64,000 nt of DNA from Neobacillus novalis NBRC 102450 (GTDB lineage Bacteria; Bacillota; Bacilli; Bacillales; Cytobacillaceae). The stretch covers positions 124,001 to 188,000 of the forward strand of contig NZ_BCVP01000012.1 of NCBI RefSeq assembly GCF_001591805.1, in the 5' to 3' direction. Below the pieces are notes generated by a model. That model had not been told where the DNA came from. It saw nothing but the letters and a program-made list of their open reading frames with translations, and made no database searches. How positions within the stretch are numbered: the first letter of the stretch is position 1; every line of letters starts with the position of its first letter. Position numbers and translations under genes: made by a program. Of the stretch, positions 8,535 to 15,880 are shown piece after piece.

Positions 8535-8660
8535 AGTACATATCTAAGGAATGAACAATTTGTGAACTTACAAATTTAGTATTTTACTTTCACGATTGTT
8601 TTGTATGATGAAAGAGAACTAATTTAATTAATTTTTAATTTTCGGAAGGGAGTCTTGGGG

Positions 8661-8810
8661 ATGGCAAAAACGGTTCTGAAAACAAATCAAAAAACAGAGA
8701 TGGAAGATCGCTCTTCTCTCAAAGGGACATTAGCATCCGTTTTCTTTTTGGGAATCTTTATCATTGTCACATGGGTAAGTGTTTATTACCTATTCGTAGA
8801 TCGTTTTTAA
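8661..8810 (+). CDS. Cytochrome c oxidase subunit IIa-like protein (ba3-type)
   Basis: Small membrane protein of 49 residues. The N-terminal half is polar and the C-terminal half is one transmembrane helix (LASVFFLGIFIIVTWVSVYY, ending LFVDRF). In ba3-type oxidases a one-helix subunit IIa supplies the membrane anchor missing from subunit II. The ATG has ribosome binding site GGAAGGGAG (8644-8652). Subunit II begins 19 bases after its stop, so it leads the operon. Assigned from size, topology and position. Confidence 0.8.
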   Translation: MAKTVLKTNQKTEMEDRSSLKGTLASVFFLGIFIIVTWVSVYYLFVDRF

Positions 8811-8829
8811 CTTTTTAGGGGGGAAAATT

Positions 8830-9306
8830 ATGCACATGCATAAATTAGAAAAAATTTGGCTGATTTTCGGGATTAGCTGCCTGGTCATTTTTTTGACAGT
8901 CGTTGGGGTTAGTGCCTTCTATCTTGGCAATAAGCCGCCAAGCTGTTTAACCACCGTTAATCCGGAAACGGTCGGTCAAGAAAAACCATTTAATGAACCA
9001 GGCCTACATAAAGTGGATGGGAAAGCATGGGATTATGAATTAGTCTATGTCGCATCAGCTTTCTCTTATACTCCAGCACAAGTAGAAGTCCCGCTTGGGG
9101 CGAAGGTTAAAGTTATTGCTACGACAAAGGATGTTATACACGGCTTTGAAGTAGCCGGAACAAATATTAATATGATGCTTGAACCTGGCTATATCAGTGA
9201 ATATACAACAACATTTGACAAAGCAGGCGAATTTTTAATTGTTTGTAACGAATACTGTGGTGCTGGACACCATTTAATGTTCTCAAAGATTGAGGTGGTA
9301 AAATAA
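8830..9306 (+). CDS. ba3-type cytochrome c oxidase subunit II
   Basis: Subunit that holds the CuA centre and accepts electrons from cytochrome c; 158 residues with one N-terminal membrane helix (about 8-32) and an extracytoplasmic cupredoxin domain. The CuA ligands are all present: H104 (DVIHGFEV), C139 and C143 (VCNEYCGAGHHLM), H147 and M150. Ribosome binding site AGGGGGGAAAA precedes the ATG. Its stop overlaps the start of subunit I by one base (TAATG), so the two are coupled. Confidence 0.95.
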   Translation: MHMHKLEKIWLIFGISCLVIFLTVVGVSAFYLGNKPPSCLTTVNPETVGQEKPFNEPGLHKVDGKAWDYELVYVASAFSYTPAQVEVPLGAKVKVIATTKDVIHGFEVAGTNINMMLEPGYISEYTTTFDKAGEFLIVCNEYCGAGHHLMFSKIEVVK

Positions 9307-10973
9307 TGATTACTTCTACAGCTGCAAAAGTAAAAGTTGACCCGCGTGATGCAAAGCTTTCCATGGCACACTTTTTTGTTGCCTTTTCGGCGCTTGCTCT
9401 TGGCGGATTAATGGGGCTCCTGCAAACTCTTGTCCGTTCCGGCAAATGGGAGCTTCCATGGGGAATTGATTATTATCAAATCTTAACAGTCCATGGTGTA
9501 TTAATGGGTCTGGTTTTAACTACTTTCTTTATTATGGGATTTCAATATGCGGCGGTGAGCCGAACAACCGGTGGACATTCGAGCGCCGCTAGACGGGCGG
9601 GCTGGATTGGCTTTTGGGTCATGCTAGTCGGTACATTAATGGCCGCTACGATGGTCTTACTTAAAGAAGCATCCGTACTTTATACATTTTATGCACCGCT
9701 TAAGGCTCATTGGATTTTCTATTTAGGTTTAACCTTTGTGATTGTCGGCAGCTGGATTGACGGTGCAGCACAAATCATGACATATGCTAGATGGCGTAAA
9801 AATAATCCTGGTCAACCAAGTCCATTACTAAGTTTTATGGCAGTAATCAATACGGTTATGTGGATTGTAGCGACACTGGGTGTTGCTGCTACGGTTTTAT
9901 TCCAATTACTTCCTTGGTCACTTGGTTTAGTTGATACTGTTGATGTCCTAGTCAGCCGTACATTGTTCTGGTATTTTGGCCACCCATTAGTGTATTTCTG
10001 GTTACTGCCAGCGTACATGTGTTGGTATGCGATTATTCCTAAAATTATTGGCGGAAAAATTTTCTCAGATTCACTGGCACGTTTATCGTTTATCCTGTTC
10101 CTGCTCTTCTCGATTCCGGTTGGTTTCCACCACCAATTAACAGAGCCGGGAATTGATCCAGCTTGGAAGTTCTTCCAGGTAATCCTTACTTTCATGGTTG
10201 TGATCCCATCATTAATGACGGCGTTCTCTCTATTCGCAACATTTGAGAGATATGGACGCAGCAAGGGCGCAACAGGTTTGTTTGGCTGGTTTAGAGTACT
10301 TCCATGGGGCGATGCCCGTTTTATCGTTCCTTTCATTGGCATGGCTGCATTTATTCCTGCCGGTGCAGGTGGTATTATCAATGCTTCCAACCAAATGGAC
10401 CAAGTCGTGCATAACACGATTTGGATTACTGGTCACTTCCATTTAACAGCAGCAACATCGGTTGTGTTAACGTTCTTTGGAATTTCATACTGGTTAGTTC
10501 CGCATTTAACAGGACGTAGATTAACAAAAGCAATGAATAAATTAGCGATTATTCAGGCATGGGTTTGGTTCATTGGGATGGTCTTCATGTCCGGGTCAAT
10601 GCATATCCAAGGGCTGCTTGGCGGACCAAGACGTTCTGCTTTCTCCACTTACGGCGGTTCCGAGCAAGCGGCAGAATGGATTCCTTACCAAATTGCCCAA
10701 GCTGTTGGCGGGACGATTTTATTCCTTGGTATTATTCTCGTCTTAATCATTTTTGTAAATCTAGCTTTCTTTGCTCCTAAAGGGGAAGAGGAATTCCCGG
10801 TTGCTGAAGCAGAGAACCCTGAAGAAAAAGCACCAATGGTGTTTGAAAACTGGAAATTATGGCTTGGCATTACTGCAGCGCTCATTCTTTTCGCTTACAC
10901 GATACCGTTTATCGATATCATCCAAAATGCACCACCAGGCTCTAAGGGATTCCAGACATGGAGTAAGTGGTAA
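9306..10973 (+). CDS. ba3-type cytochrome c oxidase subunit I
   Basis: Catalytic heme-copper oxidase subunit, 555 residues with 12-13 membrane helices. It reduces O2 to water and pumps protons. Ligands are visible: low-spin heme H63 (TVHGVLMG) and H379, high-spin heme H377 (TGHFHLT), CuB H226, H275 and H276 (HPLVYFW, FHHQLTEPG), and the cross-linked Y230. The sequence is of the B (ba3) class, usually a high-affinity enzyme for low oxygen. A bidirectional terminator follows. The promoter carries a Crp/Fnr-type site, which fits use under oxygen limitation. Confidence 0.95.
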   Translation: MITSTAAKVKVDPRDAKLSMAHFFVAFSALALGGLMGLLQTLVRSGKWELPWGIDYYQILTVHGVLMGLVLTTFFIMGFQYAAVSRTTGGHSSAARRAGWIGFWVMLVGTLMAATMVLLKEASVLYTFYAPLKAHWIFYLGLTFVIVGSWIDGAAQIMTYARWRKNNPGQPSPLLSFMAVINTVMWIVATLGVAATVLFQLLPWSLGLVDTVDVLVSRTLFWYFGHPLVYFWLLPAYMCWYAIIPKIIGGKIFSDSLARLSFILFLLFSIPVGFHHQLTEPGIDPAWKFFQVILTFMVVIPSLMTAFSLFATFERYGRSKGATGLFGWFRVLPWGDARFIVPFIGMAAFIPAGAGGIINASNQMDQVVHNTIWITGHFHLTAATSVVLTFFGISYWLVPHLTGRRLTKAMNKLAIIQAWVWFIGMVFMSGSMHIQGLLGGPRRSAFSTYGGSEQAAEWIPYQIAQAVGGTILFLGIILVLIIFVNLAFFAPKGEEEFPVAEAENPEEKAPMVFENWKLWLGITAALILFAYTIPFIDIIQNAPPGSKGFQTWSKW

Positions 10974-10983
10974 TTTGAAAAGG

Positions 10984-11023
10984 GAAAGGCTTCAATCTAA
11001 GTCGATTGAAGCCTTTTCCTTTT
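10984..11023. terminator. Bidirectional terminator between the oxidase operon and the EamA gene
   Basis: A 12-bp perfect stem, AAGGCTTCAATC and GATTGAAGCCTT (10986-10997 / 11004-11015), is flanked by A-rich and T-rich tracts. The stop codon of the minus-strand EamA gene lies inside the stem. Confidence 0.85.
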
Positions 11024-11912
11024 GTATTTTACTAAAAGACCCTTTAGGAAGATTAATCAATAATACAGATAATAGGATGATAGATGATCCGATAGCTTGG
11101 ATTATCCCAAAACCCTCTCCATAGAGTAAAACACTTAATAGCGTTGCGATGACAGGTTCGACCGTAGCAATGATAGCCGCTTTACTGCTTTCTACCTTCT
11201 CAAGCCCTTTTGTATAGCATAAGTAAGCAATGACGGTAGGAAACAGCCCGAGACCAATTCCATATAGGAGAACGTCTCCGGAGACAAGCACACTCCCCTT
11301 CCTCCACAGTCCGGTTATCGGAAGCAAGGTAACCGCCGCAACAATAAAAGTGTAAAGTGTAACGGTAAATGGTGAATATTTTTTCAAGGCAAATTTACCA
11401 AATATACTGTAAAGTGCGTAGCCGAAACCAGCACCAAGCCCTGTTAGCAGGCCTGCGGCACTGATTGTGGCAGTATCGGTCACACTAATTCCGGCAATCA
11501 AAACGCAGCCTAAGATTGTTCCTGTGACCGAAATAAGTTTTACGGAATCCATTTTTTCCTTTAGAAAAAAATAGGATAAGACGGTGACAAACGCTGGAGC
11601 AGTATATAATAATATCACGGCAATCGATAAATTCATTTGATTAATGGCCGAAAAATAGCACCAGTTAAATAAAACAATACTGCATATCCCCGTACCAATA
11701 AATAACGGAACATCAGTGAGGCTTATTTTCAAATGACCCCGGTATTTTACGATTCCAATTAACGTTAGTAAAACAGCTGCTGTCACTACTCTGACAGCAA
11801 CAATTTCCATCGGAGTAAGACCAAGGCTCGTTAATTTTCTAACAAAAATAGCGATGATTCCCCATAATGCTGCACTAAAGGCGATTAGAACAATGGGAAT
11901 GGTTTTCTTCAC
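10992..11912 (-). CDS. EamA-family (DMT superfamily) transporter
   Basis: Membrane protein of 306 residues with ten predicted helices in two EamA repeats, the usual size for drug/metabolite transporters. The first repeat starts with FSAALWGIIAIFVRKL and the second around AGLLTGLGAGFGYALYSIFG. Such proteins export amino acids, purines or other metabolites; the substrate cannot be read from sequence. Its start overlaps the stop of the upstream carboxypeptidase gene by four bases, so the two are one operon, which may link peptide breakdown with export of a product. That link is inference. Confidence 0.88.
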   Translation of the reverse strand: MKKTIPIVLIAFSAALWGIIAIFVRKLTSLGLTPMEIVAVRVVTAAVLLTLIGIVKYRGHLKISLTDVPLFIGTGICSIVLFNWCYFSAINQMNLSIAVILLYTAPAFVTVLSYFFLKEKMDSVKLISVTGTILGCVLIAGISVTDTATISAAGLLTGLGAGFGYALYSIFGKFALKKYSPFTVTLYTFIVAAVTLLPITGLWRKGSVLVSGDVLLYGIGLGLFPTVIAYLCYTKGLEKVESSKAAIIATVEPVIATLLSVLLYGEGFGIIQAIGSSIILLSVLLINLPKGSFSKIQKEKASIDLD

Positions 11913-13411
11913 TTCAACTGATAAACCTTTCCGTATTTCTCATAAAGGTAATCAATTAAATATTTAGCATTTAAACCTTCACCTGTTACATCGTTTAATA
12001 TTTCCAGCGGCTTTTTCATTTTTCCAAAGCGATGGATTTTTTCTGTCAGCCAATCCTTAATTGGAAGTAAATCACCTTCCGCTACTAATTGATCAAAATT
12101 TGGAAGCTCCTCGAGCATTTTATGCTTAAATTGAGCTGCATACATATAACCTAGGGCGTATGAAGGGAAATAGCCAAAACTGCCTCCGGCCCAATGGACA
12201 TCCTGAAGAACACCCTGTGCATTATTTTCAGGACGAATTCCTAAGTACTCTTCATACATATCATTCCAAATTCTAGGAAGATCGTTGACCTCGATTTCAT
12301 CATTAAATAACCCTTTTTCAATTTCATAGCGAATAATGACATGGAGCGGATAGGTTAATTCATCTGCTTCAATTCGAATGAAGGATGGCTTGGATTCATT
12401 AACCGCCCGGTAAAAGTCTTCCATTTCCACTTGATCAAACTGACCGCTTGCATATGTTTTTAACAGTTCATAGTTGTTTTGCCAAAATGAAAAACTTCTT
12501 CCTACGATATTTTCATAGAAAAGGGATTGTGATTCATGAATCCCCGTTGACGTTCCTGAGCAAAGCGGTGTCCCAATCAAGTCCTTGGAAACATTTTGTT
12601 CGTATAGGGCATGACCGCCTTCATGAATCGTACCAAAAACGGCTGTTCGGAAATCAGTTTCATCATAATTCGTTGTTACGCGGACATCACCAGGATTTAA
12701 GCCGGTGGCAAATGGATGAACCGTTTCATCCAGTCTGCCTGCATTGAAGTTATACCCCATTTTCTCTAGGATTTTTAAACTGAATTCGCGTTGATTTTCC
12801 TTTGGAAATTCTTCAAATAGAAAATCCGTTTTAGGTTTTTGAGCAGATTCTGCAATCTGTTTGACCAAAGGGACAATTTTTTCTCTTAGTTCACCAAAAA
12901 CTTGATCCAAAACGTCCATTGTCATTCCAGGTTCGTACATATCTAATAACACATCATACTTATTTTTTTCATGGCCCCAATAGCTGACGAACTGTTTTGT
13001 CATGGCTACCAGCTTCTCTAAGTAGGGGCTAAACAAAGCAAAATCAGCTTTTTCCTTTGCTTCCTCCCAAACAGTTTCTGCCCTAGATTGGAGGATAACA
13101 AACTCTTTGTATTCTTCGGCAGGAATTTTCTTATTTCGATCATATTCTTTTTTGCATTCTTCAAGAATTTTCCTGGTCGTTTCGGACATTTGCTGTTTGG
13201 ATAAATTAGCTATGTATGCTGCCATTTCTTCAGAAGTAGACATTTTAAAGACTTCTGATGATAACATTCCAATTACTTCGGACCTTTGCGCCGCCCCCTG
13301 CTTAGGTGCTCCTGTTCTTAAGTCCCAATAAATTAGTCCTAATGCTTCATTATAGGCAGACATTTTTTTCACATATTCCAAGAACTCTTTTTCAAACTGA
13401 GTGACATTCAT
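11909..13411 (-). CDS. ypwA: Metallocarboxypeptidase, M32 family (YpwA)
   Basis: Cytosolic zinc carboxypeptidase (thermostable carboxypeptidase Taq family) of 500 residues, the standard length. The zinc site HEGGH lies in TIHEGGHALYEQ; other family motifs are HPFATGLNPGDVRVTT, HESQSLFYEN and ESKPSFIRIEADELTYPLHV. It removes C-terminal residues from peptides, with little action next to proline in characterised members. Start ATG follows a GGGGGAA ribosome binding site. It precedes the EamA transporter gene. Confidence 0.93.
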   Translation of the reverse strand: MNVTQFEKEFLEYVKKMSAYNEALGLIYWDLRTGAPKQGAAQRSEVIGMLSSEVFKMSTSEEMAAYIANLSKQQMSETTRKILEECKKEYDRNKKIPAEEYKEFVILQSRAETVWEEAKEKADFALFSPYLEKLVAMTKQFVSYWGHEKNKYDVLLDMYEPGMTMDVLDQVFGELREKIVPLVKQIAESAQKPKTDFLFEEFPKENQREFSLKILEKMGYNFNAGRLDETVHPFATGLNPGDVRVTTNYDETDFRTAVFGTIHEGGHALYEQNVSKDLIGTPLCSGTSTGIHESQSLFYENIVGRSFSFWQNNYELLKTYASGQFDQVEMEDFYRAVNESKPSFIRIEADELTYPLHVIIRYEIEKGLFNDEIEVNDLPRIWNDMYEEYLGIRPENNAQGVLQDVHWAGGSFGYFPSYALGYMYAAQFKHKMLEELPNFDQLVAEGDLLPIKDWLTEKIHRFGKMKKPLEILNDVTGEGLNAKYLIDYLYEKYGKVYQLK

Positions 13412-13480
13412 CGAAGTTCCCCCTTTTTATAACCAAATTTTATCATACTTTTCAGAAAAGTAGAAAGGCGGAGAAATAAA

Positions 13481-13508
13481 AAAGACAACAGAAATAAATT
13501 TCTGTTGT
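13481..13508 (-). terminator. Terminator downstream of the DUF2249 gene
   Basis: Perfect 11-bp inverted repeat ACAACAGAAAT/ATTTCTGTTGT (13485-13495 / 13498-13508), followed on the minus strand by a T-rich tract. Confidence 0.6.
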
Positions 13509-13615
13509 AAAATATATTTATAGGGAAAAGAGGATGTTTCTTGGAAAAATAATATTCATGTAAATATTAGAGAGAGTTAAGTGTTTAAGAGTTTTTACAT
13601 ATCTTAGATGACTAA

Positions 13616-13849
13616 TTACTTTTTGCTGATTGCCACTTTCCAGGTTTCCGGACCTTCTTCTAGGTATTCCCAAGAAAATTGTTCAGGTCTTTCCATCATG
13701 AACTGATATAAAAGCGGTCTTGGATCATGGTCATTGACAATCATCATTGTCTCGCCAGAGGCTAATTCGTCAAAACCGTTAAAGATGGTTGGATGTTTTT
13801 CACGTGGCGGGAAATCTGGTACATTGATAACCTTTGCATAAGTTTGCAT
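13616..13849 (-). CDS. DUF2249 domain protein
   Basis: Small cytosolic protein of 77 residues with the DUF2249 pattern: FPPREKHPTIFNGFDELASG, then MIVNDHDPRPLLYQF and a closing EYLEEGPETWKVAI strand. The fold is TusA/SirA-like. The start is set at 13849, where AAAGGAG lies eight bases upstream; a longer frame to 13927 has no such site. DUF2249 proteins often sit beside denitrification and nitric oxide genes but have no settled biochemical role. The promoter has a Crp/Fnr-like site at the class II distance. Two more DUF2249 genes lie about 1.8 kb away. Confidence 0.9.
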   Translation of the reverse strand: MQTYAKVINVPDFPPREKHPTIFNGFDELASGETMMIVNDHDPRPLLYQFMMERPEQFSWEYLEEGPETWKVAISKK

Positions 13850-13885
13850 TATTATCACTCCTTTTGGTTTGTTAACTTCCCCTTC

Positions 13886-13928
13886 ATTATAAGGAAACAT
13901 TGTCTTACACTTAGTGCGTGGTATCACA
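13886..13928 (-). promoter_or_regulatory. Crp/Fnr-dependent promoter of the DUF2249 gene
   Basis: AGTGCGTGGTATCACA (plus strand, 13913-13928) matches the TGTGA-N6-TCACA palindrome at 8 of 10 positions. On the minus strand a perfect -10 TATAAT (13886-13891) begins 29.5 bases from its centre. There is no good -35 hexamer, as expected for an activator-dependent promoter. Confidence 0.6.
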
Positions 13929-13965
13929 CTTTAAAGATGATTTTGTTAATACAGGGGGTATGAAT

Positions 13966-14118
13966 ATGCGGGAACTAATTGGAACTTGTAAGAGCTGCGA
14001 TAAAGAGATTTATTGTTTGGATGGCTTCTTTAATGGTGTCATTACCGAAGAAAAAGAGAATTATTGCTTTGAATGCTATGAGAAATTGGCCAAAAAAGAT
14101 GAAAACCCGCAAAGCTGA
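13966..14118 (+). CDS. Small four-cysteine protein (50 residues), unknown function
   Basis: Reads MRELIGTCKSCDKEIYCLDG at its N-terminus and ends with a second pair in NYCFECYEKLAKK, so two CxxC knuckles (about 22 residues between them) probably bind zinc. The start at 13966 is chosen because AGGGGG (13953-13958) lies seven bases upstream; the ATG at 13960 is too close to it. The gene is divergent from the DUF2249 gene, shares the interval with the Crp/Fnr-like site, and ends in its own terminator. I do not recognise a named family. Confidence 0.75.
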   Translation: MRELIGTCKSCDKEIYCLDGFFNGVITEEKENYCFECYEKLAKKDENPQS

Positions 14119-14135
14119 ACTTTGCGGGTTTTCTT
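14104..14135 (+). terminator. Terminator of the four-cysteine ORF
   Basis: AACCCGCAAAG/CTTTGCGGGTT (14104-14114 / 14120-14130), an 11-bp stem, followed by TTCTT. It begins inside the end of the coding sequence. Confidence 0.85.
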
Positions 14136-14222
14136 GTGAGCTGCAATACGGTAAATCGCTGACCAAATCATATAGCAAATCACGTAAACTTCACACCCTA
14201 ATTCACAGTATATTTCACAGTC

Positions 14223-14260
14223 AAAAAGGCTTAGAGATGCAAATATCTCTAAGCCTTTTT
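14223..14260. terminator. Strong bidirectional hairpin
   Basis: Two 16-base arms (14223-14238 and 14245-14260) with core GGCTTAGAGAT/ATCTCTAAGCC flanked by A and T runs. It insulates the four-cysteine ORF from the Crp/Fnr operon. Confidence 0.7.
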
Positions 14261-14324
14261 TAAAATTTTCTTTTTTTCACAAAACCACTCGTAAGTTCAT
14301 TAGATGCTAAAGCGAGTTTGATAA

Positions 14325-14510
14325 ATAAGCGGAGAAATTTCTCTTAATTAGAAAATTGCTCTGAAAATAGCAAAATAGACGGAAGGATTCCGACTATTGA
14401 CTTGAAAAACGTGAAAATGAGTAGTTTTGCTTTGCTTAATCGGAAAATCTCCGCTTATATCTCCCGAACTGAGCTCTATTCTGCAGTCTATCCGGAAAAT
14501 CTCCGCTTAT
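14325..14510. repeat. Intergenic repeat: 18-bp motif in two direct copies and one inverted partial copy
   Basis: CGGAAAATCTCCGCTTAT occurs at 14441-14458 and 14493-14510, 52 bases apart. Its reverse complement begins at 14325-14335 (ATAAGCGGAGA). No ORF of note is present in 14119-14684; this repeat, two hairpins and the Crp/Fnr promoter account for it. The motif looks like a dispersed Bacillaceae intergenic element, but only these copies are visible here. Confidence 0.7.
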
Positions 14511-14573
14511 TTTAAATATTCTTTATGTATTGGTTTACACATAGATGAATGTTTTTTCACAAAGTTGTCACAT

Positions 14574-14588
14574 TGAGAATTATTTTCA
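14574..14588. promoter_or_regulatory. Possible Fur box upstream of the Crp/Fnr operon
   Basis: TGAGAATTATTTTCA matches the 7-1-7 Fur box at 12 of 14 defined positions. It lies about 66-80 bases upstream of the predicted transcription start, an unusual place for a repressor site, so its role is uncertain. Confidence 0.35.
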
Positions 14589-14604
14589 ATAAAAATGAAT
14601 GACC

Positions 14605-14647
14605 TATGATGGAGGTCACATTATCAGTGTGAAATCATTGCTACAAT
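14605..14647 (+). promoter_or_regulatory. Crp/Fnr-dependent promoter (autoregulatory)
   Basis: TATGATGGAGGTCACA (14605-14620) matches TGTGA-N6-TCACA at 9 of 10 positions. The -10 TACAAT (14642-14647) begins 29.5 bases after its centre. The predicted start of transcription near 14654 puts the site at about -41.5. The gene it drives encodes a Crp/Fnr protein, so autoregulation is likely. Confidence 0.65.
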
Positions 14648-14684
14648 GAAGCTAAATTGAATTACTAATATGAAGGTGATGTTA

Positions 14685-15377
14685 ATGAAGCAAGAGGACA
14701 TTATTAAAAGGTTGTCCGATGTACCAATCTTCAAGGAATTGTCTGCGGAAGAACTTACACCGTTCGTAAGAATTGCTCAAACGCGTTTTTATAAACAGAA
14801 GATGTATGTGTTTATGCAGGATGACCTTCTCGACCGAGTATTCTTTATTCATAGTGGAAAAATCAAAATTTATAAAACGGATCAATCAGGCAAAGAACAA
14901 TTGATCTCCGTCCTTGAACCTGGAGAAATGTTCCCACATGCTGGATTTTTTCGAAAAGGGAATTTCCCGGCACATGCGGAAGTGATGGAAGATGCCAATC
15001 TCATCGTCATTCCAATTGATAAATTTGAAGAAATCCTTATTTCCTACCCCGAACTTTGCATAAAGCTATTTAAAGTGTTGGGCGAAAAGATCGTTGACCT
15101 CCAAGGAAGGCTGGAAGCGCAAGTTCTCCATAATACGTATGAACAAATTATTTTACTGCTTATCAGACTTTGTAAATCGAACGGTGAAAAGACGGGAGCA
15201 AAATATAAGTTGACAACCCAGTTCACCAATCGAGAATTAGCCAATATGATTGGCACTTCCAGGGAAACGGTCAGCAGGGCAATCAATCATGTTAAGAAAA
15301 AAGAGTATATTACACAGGACCAAGCAGGGTTTTACCTAATCAACCGTGAGGCGTTGCAACAAGAGCTTTTCTATTAA
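14685..15377 (+). CDS. Crp/Fnr family transcription regulator (first copy)
   Basis: Dimeric activator of 230 residues: an N-terminal cyclic-nucleotide-binding-like beta barrel (about 10-125), a dimer helix, and a C-terminal winged helix with recognition segment NRELANMIGTSRETVSRAIN. RETVSR contains the contacts expected for TGTGA half-sites. It lacks the cysteine clusters of oxygen-sensing Fnr, so it does not look like an Fe-S sensor; a DNR-like heme or NO sensor is possible. Start 14685 is preferred over 14670 because GAAGGTGAT lies just upstream of it. First gene of an operon with two DUF2249 genes, an HCO-like protein and a MIP18-family factor. Confidence 0.92.
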   Translation: MKQEDIIKRLSDVPIFKELSAEELTPFVRIAQTRFYKQKMYVFMQDDLLDRVFFIHSGKIKIYKTDQSGKEQLISVLEPGEMFPHAGFFRKGNFPAHAEVMEDANLIVIPIDKFEEILISYPELCIKLFKVLGEKIVDLQGRLEAQVLHNTYEQIILLLIRLCKSNGEKTGAKYKLTTQFTNRELANMIGTSRETVSRAINHVKKKEYITQDQAGFYLINREALQQELFY

Positions 15378-15408
15378 AGCGATAATAAATAAGAGGAGAT
15401 GTTAGCAG

Positions 15409-15642
15409 ATGGAACAGAGAATCATTGAACTTGACGTACGTGAGGATTTGAAAAATAAAATCGAACCCTTTCAAAAAATTATGGAGGCTATTAAGGAGCT
15501 TGGGGCAAATGATATCTTTATCCTCCATGCACCATTTAAACCTGTCCCGCTTTTCGCTGTGCTAAAAGCAAAAGGATTTACCCATGAAGAAGAAGAACTG
15601 GATAAAAAGCATTGGAAGGTAACGTTTACGAAAAAAGCGTAG
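15409..15642 (+). CDS. DUF2249 domain protein (second copy)
   Basis: Protein of 77 residues beginning MEQRIIELDVREDLKNKIEP, with the DUF2249 core (FQKIMEAIKELGANDIFILH, then PFKPVPLFAVLKAKG) and C-terminal strand KKHWKVTF. Ribosome binding site AGAGGAGAT is well placed. It follows the Crp/Fnr gene by 31 bases and precedes another DUF2249 gene by 17. The domain resembles sulfur-carrier TusA in fold but has no cysteine in the usual place, so a persulfide role is unlikely. Confidence 0.88.
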   Translation: MEQRIIELDVREDLKNKIEPFQKIMEAIKELGANDIFILHAPFKPVPLFAVLKAKGFTHEEEELDKKHWKVTFTKKA

Positions 15643-15659
15643 AAGAAAGGTGATTTCGA

Positions 15660-15866
15660 ATGATTTTAGATAATCGCGGATTAGAGCCGCCACAGCCGAT
15701 GATGAGAACGTTAGCTGCCTTGGAAACGCTTGGTGAAAACGAGGTTTTGACGATTATTAATAACCGAAGGCCCATGTTTCTTTACGAGCAGCTTGAAGAA
15801 CTGGGCTATCAGCAGCGAACAGGACCCCAAGAAGATGGAAGTTTTAAGATTGAAATTTTTCGCTAA
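15660..15866 (+). CDS. DUF2249 domain protein (third copy)
   Basis: Protein of 68 residues: MILDNRGLEPPQPMMRTLAA, LGENEVLTIINNRRPMFLYE, then a GSFKIEIFR end. It is the short DUF2249 form, with the family's LEPPxPMxRT-like opening. Ribosome binding site GAAAGGTGA precedes the ATG. The HCO-like membrane protein gene starts 14 bases after its stop, so they are cotranscribed. Function unknown; the context points to handling of oxygen or nitrogen oxides. Confidence 0.88.
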   Translation: MILDNRGLEPPQPMMRTLAALETLGENEVLTIINNRRPMFLYEQLEELGYQQRTGPQEDGSFKIEIFR

Positions 15867-15880
15867 GAAGGTGAACAGCC

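Noticed and set aside
8559..8567. ResD-like TTTGTGAAC before the oxidase operon
   Set aside because: A single short match in AT-rich sequence; the TGTGA-N6-TCACT site with correct spacing explains the promoter better.
14441..14510. Possible CRISPR-like repeats
   Set aside because: Only two direct copies 52 bases apart, no spacer series and no cas genes.
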